From JAQSWP01 sp040255215 (GTDB lineage: Bacteria > Pseudomonadota > Alphaproteobacteria > Reyranellales > JAQSWP01), in assembly GCA_040255215.1 (NCBI GenBank), contig JBDZUM010000080.1, positions 1 through 19,492 on the forward strand: a DNA stretch of 19,492 nucleotides, in the 5' to 3' direction. How positions within the stretch are numbered: position 1 is the first letter of the stretch; every line of letters starts with the position of its first letter. The position numbers and the translations under genes were made by a program. Shown here piece by piece: positions 13,103 through 19,492 of the stretch. Under the pieces are notes generated by a model. The model did not search any database. It had not been told where the DNA came from and saw only the letters and a list, made by a program, of their open reading frames with translations.

Positions 13103-15187
13103 ATGCGCCGCCCGTCCATTCTCAACACGCTTTTCACCGAAGTTACGAGCTTGCCGGGAATCGGGCCGAAGCTCGGCAAACTCATTGAAAAGCTGATTGG
13201 CGCGCGCGTCGTCAACCTGCTGTGGCACCTGCCCCAGGCAGTGATCGATCGCCGCTATGCGCCGTCGCTGAACGAGGCCGAAGCGGGACGCATGGCGACC
13301 GTGACGGTCACGGTCGATGAGCACCAGGCGCCGCGCAATCCGCGCCAGCCCTATCGCGTGCTGTGCCACGACGGTGGCGGCCTGCTCACCCTCGTGTTCT
13401 TTCATGCTCGCGGCGACTATCTGACGAAACTCCTGCCCATCGGCGAGAAACGCGTCGTCAGCGGCCGCATCGAGTTGTTCCAGAACACCCTGCAGATGAC
13501 CCATCCCGACCATGTCGTGCCGCTGGCCGAGCGCGACAGCGTGCTGCGGGTCGAACCGGTCTACGGGCTGACGGCGGGCCTGGCGCCCAAGACGCTGATG
13601 AAGGCCATCCATCATGCCGTCGACAACGCGCCCGAGCTGCCGGAATGGATCGACGCCGCGCTACTCAAGCGCGAGGACTGGCCGGGCTGGAAGCCGGCGC
13701 TGCAGGCCGCGCACAATCCTGCCGACGAGGCCGATCTCTCCGCCATGTCGCGGTCCCGCCGCCGTCTGGCCTACGACGAATTGCTGGCGCATCAGCTCGC
13801 CATCGCCCTGGTCCGCAGCCAGAACCGCGCCCTGCCCGGCCGCCGCCTGAAAGGTGACGGCAAATTGCAGGCAAAGGTAACGGCCGCCCTGCCCTATGTG
13901 CTGACCGCCAGCCAGACCCAGGCCATCTCGGAAATCGCCGCCGATATGGACAGCGACACCCGCATGCTGCGACTGCTGCAGGGCGACGTCGGCAGCGGCA
14001 AGACGGTGGTGGCGCTGTTCGCCATGCTGGCGGCGGTCGAGGCCGGCGCGCAAGCCGCGCTGATGGCGCCGACCGAAATTCTCGCGCGCCAGCATTTCGC
14101 CACGCTGCAGCCGCTGGCCGAGGCCGCCGGTTGCCGCATCGTGCTGCTGACCGGCCGCGACAAAGGCAAGGCGCGCGCCCGTCTGCTCGAAGGCCTCGCC
14201 GACGGCTCGATCCAGATGGTGGTCGGCACCCATGCGCTGGTGCAGGAAGACGTCGATTTCCGCGACCTCGGCCTGGTCGTGATCGACGAGCAGCACCGCT
14301 TCGGCGTGCACCAGCGGCTGACCCTGGCCGGCAAGGGCAAGGGCGTGCACATGCTGGTGATGACCGCCACGCCGATTCCGCGCACCCTGATGCTGGCCGC
14401 CTATGGCGACATGGACGCCTCGCGGCTGACCGAGAAGCCGGCCGGCCGCAAGCCGATCGACACGCGCACCATCCCGCTCGAGCGTCTCGACGAGGTGGTC
14501 GACGCCATCGGCCGGCGGGTGAAGGACGGCGCGCGGGTCTACTGGGTCTGCCCGCTGATCGAGGAATCGGAAGTCTCCGACATGGCCGCCGCCGAAGAGC
14601 GCCACGCCATGCTGCGCGGCCGCCTGGGCCAGCGCGTCGGGCTGGTGCATGGCCGCATGAAAGGCCCCGAACGCGACAAGGTGATGCAGGATTTCGCCTC
14701 TGGCGCGCTCGACGTGCTGGTCGCCACCACCGTCATCGAGGTCGGCGTCGACGTGCCGGCGGCGACGGTGATGGTCATCGAGCATGCCGAGCGCTTCGGC
14801 CTGTCGCAGCTCCACCAGCTGCGCGGGCGCGTCGGCCGCGGCGATGCCGCCTCGAGCTGCCTCCTGCTCTTCCAGAGCCAGCTCGGCGAGACGGCCAAGG
14901 CGCGGCTGCGCATCATGCGCGAGACCGAGGACGGCTTCCGCATCGCCGAGGAGGATCTGCGCCTGCGCGGTGCGGGCGAATTGCTGGGCACCCGCCAGAG
15001 CGGCCTGCCCGAGATGCGCCTGGCCGATCTCGCGGTGCATGGCGATCTGCTGCAGATCGCCCGCGACGATTCGCGGCTGATCCTCGAGAAAGACCCGAAA
15101 CTTGCCAGCCCGCGCGGCGAGGCGCTAAGAACCCTGCTCTATCTTTTCGAACGCGACGCCGGCGTCCGCACCCTGCAATCCGGTTAA
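13103..15187 (+). CDS. recG: ATP-dependent DNA helicase RecG
   Basis: 694 residues, full length. RecG reverses stalled forks and processes Holliday junctions and R-loops. The N-terminal wedge/OB domain begins after the typical LFTEVTSLPGIGPKLGKL (about 10-27). The motor has Walker A GDVGSGKT (294-301), motif II DEQH (395-398), TATPIPRT, and motif VI plus TRG region QLHQLRGRVGRG followed by RLRGAGELLG. The start is set by the conserved N-terminus; no clear ribosome-binding site is visible. It is divergent from sdhE-mfd and runs into a lipid-kinase gene one base after its stop. Mfd and RecG share the TRG motor type. Confidence 0.97.
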   Translation: MRRPSILNTLFTEVTSLPGIGPKLGKLIEKLIGARVVNLLWHLPQAVIDRRYAPSLNEAEAGRMATVTVTVDEHQAPRNPRQPYRVLCHDGGGLLTLVFFHARGDYLTKLLPIGEKRVVSGRIELFQNTLQMTHPDHVVPLAERDSVLRVEPVYGLTAGLAPKTLMKAIHHAVDNAPELPEWIDAALLKREDWPGWKPALQAAHNPADEADLSAMSRSRRRLAYDELLAHQLAIALVRSQNRALPGRRLKGDGKLQAKVTAALPYVLTASQTQAISEIAADMDSDTRMLRLLQGDVGSGKTVVALFAMLAAVEAGAQAALMAPTEILARQHFATLQPLAEAAGCRIVLLTGRDKGKARARLLEGLADGSIQMVVGTHALVQEDVDFRDLGLVVIDEQHRFGVHQRLTLAGKGKGVHMLVMTATPIPRTLMLAAYGDMDASRLTEKPAGRKPIDTRTIPLERLDEVVDAIGRRVKDGARVYWVCPLIEESEVSDMAAAEERHAMLRGRLGQRVGLVHGRMKGPERDKVMQDFASGALDVLVATTVIEVGVDVPAATVMVIEHAERFGLSQLHQLRGRVGRGDAASSCLLLFQSQLGETAKARLRIMRETEDGFRIAEEDLRLRGAGELLGTRQSGLPEMRLADLAVHGDLLQIARDDSRLILEKDPKLASPRGEALRTLLYLFERDAGVRTLQSG

Positions 15188-15188
15188 C

Positions 15189-16181
15189 ATGAGCGATCAC
15201 ACAGGCCACGCCGATCAATCCGGACAGTACCGGCTCGGCGTCATCGTCAACGCGCGCAGCGGCCGCAACCGCGCCGGCACGACGGCATTGGATGCGCTGC
15301 TGGCGCAGCATCCGCAGATACCGGTCGAGCGGCCGGCCGCGCCGGACGCCACTGCCGCCGCCCTGGCGGCCCTGGCCGCGCGCGACGTCAATCTGCTGGC
15401 GATCTGCGGCGGCGACGGCACGGTGCAGCAGGTGCTCAATATCATCCTGGAGCCGGGATCGCCCTTTGCCGAAGTGCCGCTCCTTGCCGTGCTGCCCGGC
15501 GGCACCACCAACATGATCGCCCACGACATCAACGAGGCGAACCGGCCGGCGGCGGTGCTGGAAAAGATACTGGGCCGTCTGTCCGGCAATCTGTCCGGCG
15601 ACGCCATCGTCGAACGGCCGGTCATCCGCCTCACCGGCGGCGATGCCGCCGCGCCGGCCTATGGCCTGTTCTTCGGCGCCGCCGGCATCCACGAGGCGAC
15701 GATGCAGAATCGCGGCAGCGTCGACGCCGTCGGCCTGCGCGACGGATTCGGGCCCGGCCTGCGGCTGTTGGCCGTTCTGTTCAAGATCGCAATCGGCCGC
15801 GATCCTTTCGCCGCCGTACCGATGCGCATCACGATCGATGGCCGGCCCTATGGCGAGAAACCCTGCGTCGCCATCCTGGGCACGACCATGAACAAGCTCT
15901 CGCTTAGGTTGATGCCATTCTGGGGCAGCGGCCCGGGCCGCCTCCGCCTGACCGTGGTGTTCGAAGGCTCGCGCTCGATCATCCGCGCCATCCGCCTGGC
16001 GCTGGCCGGCCGACCGCATCCATTGCTGACGCCGGCCAACGGCTACGACAGCTTCAATGCCGACCGCATCGAACTGGGTTTCGAGGGTGGTTGCGTCCTC
16101 GACGGCGAGAGTTTCCACGCCACCCCGGATCGGCCGATCGTGCTGGAAATCGGCGGAATTCTGCGGTTCTTGCGCGGCTGA
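15189..16181 (+). CDS. diacylglycerol/lipid kinase family protein
   Basis: 330 residues with the DAGK catalytic domain at the N-terminus: VIVNARSGRN (18-27), the nucleotide loop GGDGT (74-78), and PGGTTNM (103-109). The C-terminal beta-sandwich contains the substrate side, ending in LDGESF-type residues. Members phosphorylate diacylglycerol, sphingoid bases or related lipids (YegS/DgkB group); the actual lipid is not identifiable. The threonine-rich PGGTTNM in place of the commoner PxGTxND is a variant seen in some alphaproteobacterial homologues. It begins one base after the recG stop, so it is surely in the recG transcript, though the functional link is unclear. Confidence 0.85.
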   Translation: MSDHTGHADQSGQYRLGVIVNARSGRNRAGTTALDALLAQHPQIPVERPAAPDATAAALAALAARDVNLLAICGGDGTVQQVLNIILEPGSPFAEVPLLAVLPGGTTNMIAHDINEANRPAAVLEKILGRLSGNLSGDAIVERPVIRLTGGDAAAPAYGLFFGAAGIHEATMQNRGSVDAVGLRDGFGPGLRLLAVLFKIAIGRDPFAAVPMRITIDGRPYGEKPCVAILGTTMNKLSLRLMPFWGSGPGRLRLTVVFEGSRSIIRAIRLALAGRPHPLLTPANGYDSFNADRIELGFEGGCVLDGESFHATPDRPIVLEIGGILRFLRG

Positions 16182-16199
16182 CAGCGGCATTCGGCCGCC

Positions 16200-16228
16200 T
16201 TGAAGCCGCCATGGCGGACGCCTAGATT
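16200..16228 (+). promoter_or_regulatory. sigma-70-like promoter of the fatty-acid desaturase
   Basis: TTGAAG (16200-16205), exactly 17 bp, TAGATT (16223-16228): four of six matches in each box. Predicted start near 16235, a 36-base leader before the ATG at 16271. The spacer contains a perfect 12-bp palindrome. Confidence 0.5.
16206..16217. repeat. 12-bp palindrome within the promoter spacer, probable operator
   Basis: CCGCCATGGCGG is identical on both strands and starts at the base after the -35 box. A dimeric regulator bound here would block or remodel polymerase binding, as TetR- and MerR-type regulators do at other promoters. Confidence 0.45.
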
Positions 16229-16270
16229 GCAGTCCTGCGAACGCGTTAGCGAAACTCTCGAAGGCGCTCG

Positions 16271-17383
16271 ATGAGCCAGGACACGACGGTACGGGACGAC
16301 CCCAGCCAGAGCGGCGGCTTTGCCCTGCCCGAGGCGCGGGCGCTCGTCCACGACCTGTTCAAGCCCGAGCCGCGCTGGTTCTGGCCCGACATGCTCGCCA
16401 GCGCCGCCCTCGGCTACGGCGCCGCGGCCGTCTATCTCCTCAATCCCGCTTTTTCCATCTTGGGCATCGCAGGCTTCCTGGTCGCCGCCTTCGCGCTGTT
16501 CCGCGTCGGTACCTTCATCCACGAGATCGTCCATCTGCGTCGCGGCACGCTGCCCGGTTTCGTCGCGACGTGGAACGTGCTGGTCGGCATTCCGCTGATG
16601 ACGCCGTCGTATTTCTACGACAACCACAACGACCACCACAGCCGCAAGCACTACGGCACGCCGCAGGACGGCGAATACATGCCGCTGGCCCATTCGCCGG
16701 CCCGCGAGATCGTGCTCTATTTCGCGCAGGTGCCGATCATCCCGATCCTGGCCGTCATCCGCTTCGTGCTGATCACGCCGCTGACCTGGGTGTCGCCGAA
16801 GCTGCGGCGCTGGGTCGATCTCAACGCCTCGTCCTACATCAGCAATCCCTATTACCGCCGCCCCGCCGGCACGCCGGCGCCGGCCCGCATCTGGCGGCTG
16901 GCCGAGTTCGGCGTCTTCGCCGTGCACGCCACGCTGCTGGCCCTGCTGATCGCCGGAATCATCCCCTGGGCGATGCTGGGCAAGGTCTACGTGCTGTCGT
17001 GCTTCGCCATTCTGCTCAACTGGCTGCGCAACCTCGCCGGCCACAGCTTCACCAGCAGCGGCGCGCCGATGAGCCATGTGGCGCAGTTCGAGGATTCGAT
17101 CACCGTGCTGGGCAATCCGGCGACGACCGAGCTGATGTTCCCGCTCGGCCTGCGCTACCACGCCCTGCACCACCTCTTCCCGGCCATGCCCTACCACCAG
17201 CTCGGCATCGCCCATCGCCGCCTGCTGGCGCAGCTTTCGCCCGCCTCGCGCGCCGCCTACGAACGCACCTTCCGCCCCGGCTTGCTGCCGGTGCTGAGCG
17301 GGCTGTGGCGCAGTGCGGCCGCCTCGTCCGATCCGCGGCCGATGCGCCTGTGGCGCAAGCGCGAGATTCCCGCCGCCTCCTAG
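16271..17383 (+). CDS. membrane fatty-acid desaturase
   Basis: 370 residues, a di-iron integral membrane desaturase. The three histidine boxes are complete: HEIVH (84-88), HNDHH (119-123) and HALHH (297-301), with an additional ligand candidate H258 in NLAGHSF. Hydrophobic pairs flank them (about 43-78, 100-112, 145-170, 215-250), placing all boxes on the cytoplasmic face. The reaction would be O2-dependent insertion of a double bond into an acyl chain; position and acyl carrier are unknown, and related enzymes hydroxylate or act on carotenoids. GAAGG lies 8 bases before the ATG. Its TAG stop shares the tetranucleotide CTAG with the stop of the convergent hydrolase. Confidence 0.85.
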   Translation: MSQDTTVRDDPSQSGGFALPEARALVHDLFKPEPRWFWPDMLASAALGYGAAAVYLLNPAFSILGIAGFLVAAFALFRVGTFIHEIVHLRRGTLPGFVATWNVLVGIPLMTPSYFYDNHNDHHSRKHYGTPQDGEYMPLAHSPAREIVLYFAQVPIIPILAVIRFVLITPLTWVSPKLRRWVDLNASSYISNPYYRRPAGTPAPARIWRLAEFGVFAVHATLLALLIAGIIPWAMLGKVYVLSCFAILLNWLRNLAGHSFTSSGAPMSHVAQFEDSITVLGNPATTELMFPLGLRYHALHHLFPAMPYHQLGIAHRRLLAQLSPASRAAYERTFRPGLLPVLSGLWRSAAASSDPRPMRLWRKREIPAAS

Positions 17384-18249
17384 GCTTTGAAGAAGTCCAG
17401 CAGCGCCTTGATCGTTTCCTGCGGCGCTTCTTCGGGAATGAAATGCCCGCTGGGCATTTCCTGGCCGACGGCGTTCTCGGCGTAATCGGCCCACACTTTC
17501 ATCGTCTCGTAGGCGCGCCCCACCAGTCCCTTTTCGCCCCACAGGATCTGCAGCGGGCAGGCGATCTTGCGGCCGTTGTCTTCCTTGTGATGCTTGAGGT
17601 CGATCGTCGCGCCGGCGCGATAGTCCTCGCAGGTGGCGTGGATCGTCTCCGGCAGCTGGAAGGTCCGCAGGTATTCCTCGACTATCTCCTCGGTGAAGGT
17701 GCCGGGCGCCGACAGCGCCGTCAGCGTGTGGCGCAGATAGTATTCCGGATCGTGGCCGATCATGGTCTCGGGATAGGGCGCCGGCTGGATCAGGAAGAAC
17801 CAGTGGTAATAGGCCGTCGCGACGCGCTGGTTGACGGTGCCGAACACGACAGGCGTCGGCATGATATCGAGGATCGAGGCCCGCTCGATCCTGTCGGGAT
17901 GGTCGAGGCACATGCGATGCGTCACCCGCCCGCCGCGATCGTGGCCGGCGACCATGAACTTGTCGTATCCCAGCGCCTGCATGACCTTCACCTGGTCGTT
18001 GCCGTTGGCGCGCTTGGAATAGACGGCATGCTCCTTGTCGCTCCTGGGCTTCGAGCTGTCGCCGTAGCCGCGCAGATCGGGCACGACGCAAGTGAAATGC
18101 TCGGCCAGCGCTGGCGCCACCTTGTGCCACATCGCCCCGGTTTCGGGGTAACCGTGCAGCAGCAGCAGCGGTTTGCCCTTGCCGCCGACGCGGACATGGA
18201 TCTCGGCCTCGCCAGTGTCGATCCGGCGGGTCTCGAAGCCTTTGAACAT
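17380..18249 (-). CDS. alpha/beta hydrolase, haloacetate (fluoroacetate) dehalogenase-like
   Basis: 289 residues. The alpha/beta-hydrolase core shows the oxyanion motif HGYPE (32-36) and the nucleophile D104 in GHDRGGR. Aligned by eye to fluoroacetate dehalogenase RPA1163, all its functional residues have counterparts: nucleophile D104, carboxylate-binding R105 and R108, acid D128, halide pocket H149, W150 and Y210 (CEDYRAGA), and the base H269 (SGHF). An Asp nucleophile also occurs in epoxide hydrolases, but the H-W-Y halide triad argues for dehalogenation of 2-haloacids such as fluoroacetate. The start at 18249 is set by GGGAGGA 4 bases upstream. It diverges from the type III PKS gene. True activity towards C-F bonds is not certain. 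Confidence 0.75.
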   Translation of the reverse strand: MFKGFETRRIDTGEAEIHVRVGGKGKPLLLLHGYPETGAMWHKVAPALAEHFTCVVPDLRGYGDSSKPRSDKEHAVYSKRANGNDQVKVMQALGYDKFMVAGHDRGGRVTHRMCLDHPDRIERASILDIMPTPVVFGTVNQRVATAYYHWFFLIQPAPYPETMIGHDPEYYLRHTLTALSAPGTFTEEIVEEYLRTFQLPETIHATCEDYRAGATIDLKHHKEDNGRKIACPLQILWGEKGLVGRAYETMKVWADYAENAVGQEMPSGHFIPEEAPQETIKALLDFFKA

Positions 18250-18251
18250 GG

Positions 18252-18282
18252 GTCCTCCCGAGGACGTGAGCGTTTTTCGCTC
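18252..18282 (-). promoter_or_regulatory. two leader hairpins, one burying the hydrolase ribosome-binding site
   Basis: In the leftward RNA, GAGCG-AAAAA-CGCUC (18282-18268) is followed by GUCCUCGGGAGGAC (18265-18252), whose two arms pair. The GGGAGG ribosome-binding site lies inside the second hairpin, three bases before the AUG. This could lower or condition translation. Confidence 0.4.
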
Positions 18283-18321
18283 CCGGACGTTATACGATAT
18301 TGCCCGCAACGAAAGCATCCC

Positions 18322-19365
18322 ATGCCCGTCCGCGTCCTCAGCATCGCCACCGCCGTCCCGCCCTACGCACTGGATCAGGAGGCCGTCATGGCCCGCGCCC
18401 GCGCCTTGTTCGCCCGCGCCGGCAGCGACATCGAGCGCCTGCTGCCGGTATTCGCCAATTCCGGCATCGAACGCCGTTTCTCCTGCGTGCCACTCGACTG
18501 GTACGAGGACGACCATTCCTGGGCCGACCGCAATCGGCTCTACGTCGAGAACGCGCTCGACCTGCTTGAAACCCTGGCGCGCGACTGCGCCGCCCGGGCG
18601 GATATCGGGCTGGACGAGATCGACCACATCGTCACCGTATCCTCGACCGGCATCGCCACGCCCAGCCTCGATGCGCTGCTGATGGAGCGCCTGGCGATGC
18701 GCGACGACTGCCAGCGCCTGCCGGTCTTCGGCCTCGGCTGCGCTGGCGGCGTGCTGGGCGTCAATCGCGGCGCCGCGCTGGCGGCGGGACAGCCTGGCGC
18801 CACCGTGCTAGTGCTGGTCGTCGAGCTATGCGCCCTCACCTTCCGCAAGAACGATCGCCGCAAGGCCAATATCGTCGCCACCGCACTGTTCGGCGACGGC
18901 GCCGCCGGCGTGCTGCTGCGCAACGACGAGCGCGCCGGCCCGCGCCTCGTCGCCGCCGGCGAGCATCGCTGGCCGGGCACGCTGGACATCATGGGCTGGG
19001 ACGTCACCGACGAGGGGCTGGCAGTGCAGTTCTCGCGCGATATCCCGACCCTTGTGCGCGAACGTTTCTCGACGGTTACCGACGCATTCCTCTCCCGCAA
19101 CGGCCTGCCGATGGCGCAGATCGACGGTTTCGTCTGCCATCCCGGCGGCGCCAAGGTCATCGAGGCCCTCGAGGAAGTGTTCGGACTGCAGAGCGGCACC
19201 ATGATCGACGCCCGCGAAACCCTGCGCAGCTACGGCAACATGTCGGCGGCGACCGTCCTGTTCGTTCTGCAGCGCGCCTGGAAACGCGGCTTGCGCGGGC
19301 GCAACCTGCTGACGGCGCTGGGACCGGGCTTCACAGCCGCTTTCGGCGTACTCGACGCGGCATGA
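18322..19365 (+). CDS. type III polyketide synthase (chalcone/stilbene synthase family, BpsA-like)
   Basis: 347 residues, thiolase fold, full length. The catalytic triad is visible: C140 (GLGCAGG), H273 (VCHPGGAKVI) and N306 (SYGNMSAATV). The HPGG and GNMSAA signatures separate it from FabH-type synthases. It condenses an acyl-CoA starter with malonyl-CoA and cyclises the chain to alkylpyrones or alkylresorcinols. The start at 18322 follows the family N-terminus (MPVRVLSIATAVPPY); the frame runs open far upstream because of high GC. The stop overlaps the ATG of a methyltransferase-like gene by 4 bp (ATGA). That pair equals bpsA-bpsB of Bacillus, where BpsB O-methylates the alkylpyrones. Confidence 0.9.
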   Translation: MPVRVLSIATAVPPYALDQEAVMARARALFARAGSDIERLLPVFANSGIERRFSCVPLDWYEDDHSWADRNRLYVENALDLLETLARDCAARADIGLDEIDHIVTVSSTGIATPSLDALLMERLAMRDDCQRLPVFGLGCAGGVLGVNRGAALAAGQPGATVLVLVVELCALTFRKNDRRKANIVATALFGDGAAGVLLRNDERAGPRLVAAGEHRWPGTLDIMGWDVTDEGLAVQFSRDIPTLVRERFSTVTDAFLSRNGLPMAQIDGFVCHPGGAKVIEALEEVFGLQSGTMIDARETLRSYGNMSAATVLFVLQRAWKRGLRGRNLLTALGPGFTAAFGVLDAA

Positions 19366-19492
19366 TCGATTTCGGCTGGCCGCAGATCGTCGTTCTTCTC
19401 GTCGCGGCGCAGCGGCTGGGCGAACTGATGCTGGCCCGACGCAACACCGCCCGCCTGCTGCAGCAGGGCGGCCAGGAAATCGGCGCCGGCCA
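19362..19492 (+). CDS. isoprenylcysteine carboxyl methyltransferase family protein (BpsB-like), N-terminal part
   Basis: Only 43 full codons are present before the window ends. The translation opens with a hydrophobic helix (WPQIVVLLVAA) and continues QRLGELMLARRN...GGQEIGAGH, the pattern of the YpbQ/BpsB group of ICMT-like integral membrane methyltransferases (R-x-x-E-L-x-x-A-x-R-N ... G-x-x-E-x-G-x-x-H). The methyl-donor site lies beyond the window. The ATG overlaps the stop of the type III PKS gene, so the two are translationally coupled. By analogy with Bacillus it would methylate the polyketide product. Confidence 0.75.
   Translation, partial: MIDFGWPQIVVLLVAAQRLGELMLARRNTARLLQQGGQEIGAG

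Noticed and set aside
16184..16198. GCGGC-ATTCG-GCCGC hairpin after the lipid-kinase stop as a terminator
   Set aside because: The stem is only 5 bp and is followed by CCTTGAAG rather than a T-run; a weak effect cannot be excluded, but it does not meet terminator criteria.
16570..18321. A plus-strand extension upstream of the type III PKS start
   Set aside because: The frame merely stays open through the desaturase (wrong frame) and the antisense of the hydrolase. Homology to type III PKS begins at the ATG at 18322.

Overview
The window is about 19.5 kb of high-GC, gene-dense DNA with one 100-N assembly gap. It looks like a piece of an alphaproteobacterial draft or metagenome-assembled genome. 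The mfd–sdhE cluster divergent from recG, DUF3618 and YqjD-like stress membrane proteins, a GGAAC/GTT (EcfG-type) promoter and DEEQ-type Mfd all point to Alphaproteobacteria. I would lean to a Rhodospirillales- or Reyranella-like lineage, but the sequence does not settle the order. No rRNA, tRNA, insertion sequence, prophage or CRISPR array is visible.

Layout. (a) 1-416 (-): secreted start of an inverse-autotransporter (intimin/invasin-type) outer-membrane protein, cut by the window edge, followed by a 445-bp gene-free, relatively AT-rich spacer. (b) 862-2028 (+): a metal- and PLP-dependent D-amino-acid lyase (D-serine dehydratase/D-threonine aldolase family). (c) 2212-5200 (+): a five-gene run made of a 24-residue hydrophobic peptide, a YqjD/ElaB-like protein, a holin-X/YqjE-like protein, a DUF3618 protein and a YihY/BrkB membrane protein. 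It sits behind an apparent EcfG general-stress promoter and reads as an envelope-stress operon. (d) 5193-7272: an SDR oxidoreductase (-) and an MFS transporter (+), divergently transcribed around a cluster of GTTGC half-sites. (e) 7316-9378 (+): a FrnE/DsbA-like thiol oxidoreductase whose near-consensus sigma-70 promoter places the transcription start on its ATG, then a textbook terminator, a nitronate monooxygenase-like flavoenzyme and a VOC/glyoxalase-fold protein. (f) 9375-16181: mfd (-, containing the gap) and sdhE (-), divergent from recG (+), which is followed one base later by a DAG/lipid-kinase gene. (g) 16271-19492: a fatty-acid desaturase (+), a fluoroacetate-dehalogenase-like hydrolase (-), and a type III polyketide synthase (+) overlapping the start of an isoprenylcysteine-methyltransferase-like gene (+, cut by the window end), resembling the bpsA-bpsB alkylpyrone pair.

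How the parts fit. The stress operon would coat or reshape the inner membrane under general stress. SdhE/Mfd/RecG is a conserved housekeeping group (FAD assembly, transcription-coupled repair, fork rescue). The right end is rich in lipid enzymes (lipid kinase, desaturase, type III PKS, methyltransferase) and may make a modified alkylpyrone or alkylresorcinol lipid. All three convergent gene pairs overlap at their stop codons, so space for terminators is almost absent. The least ordinary items are the stress operon with its micropeptide, the leaderless-looking dsbA-type gene, the palindrome inside the desaturase promoter spacer, and the PKS/methyltransferase pair.
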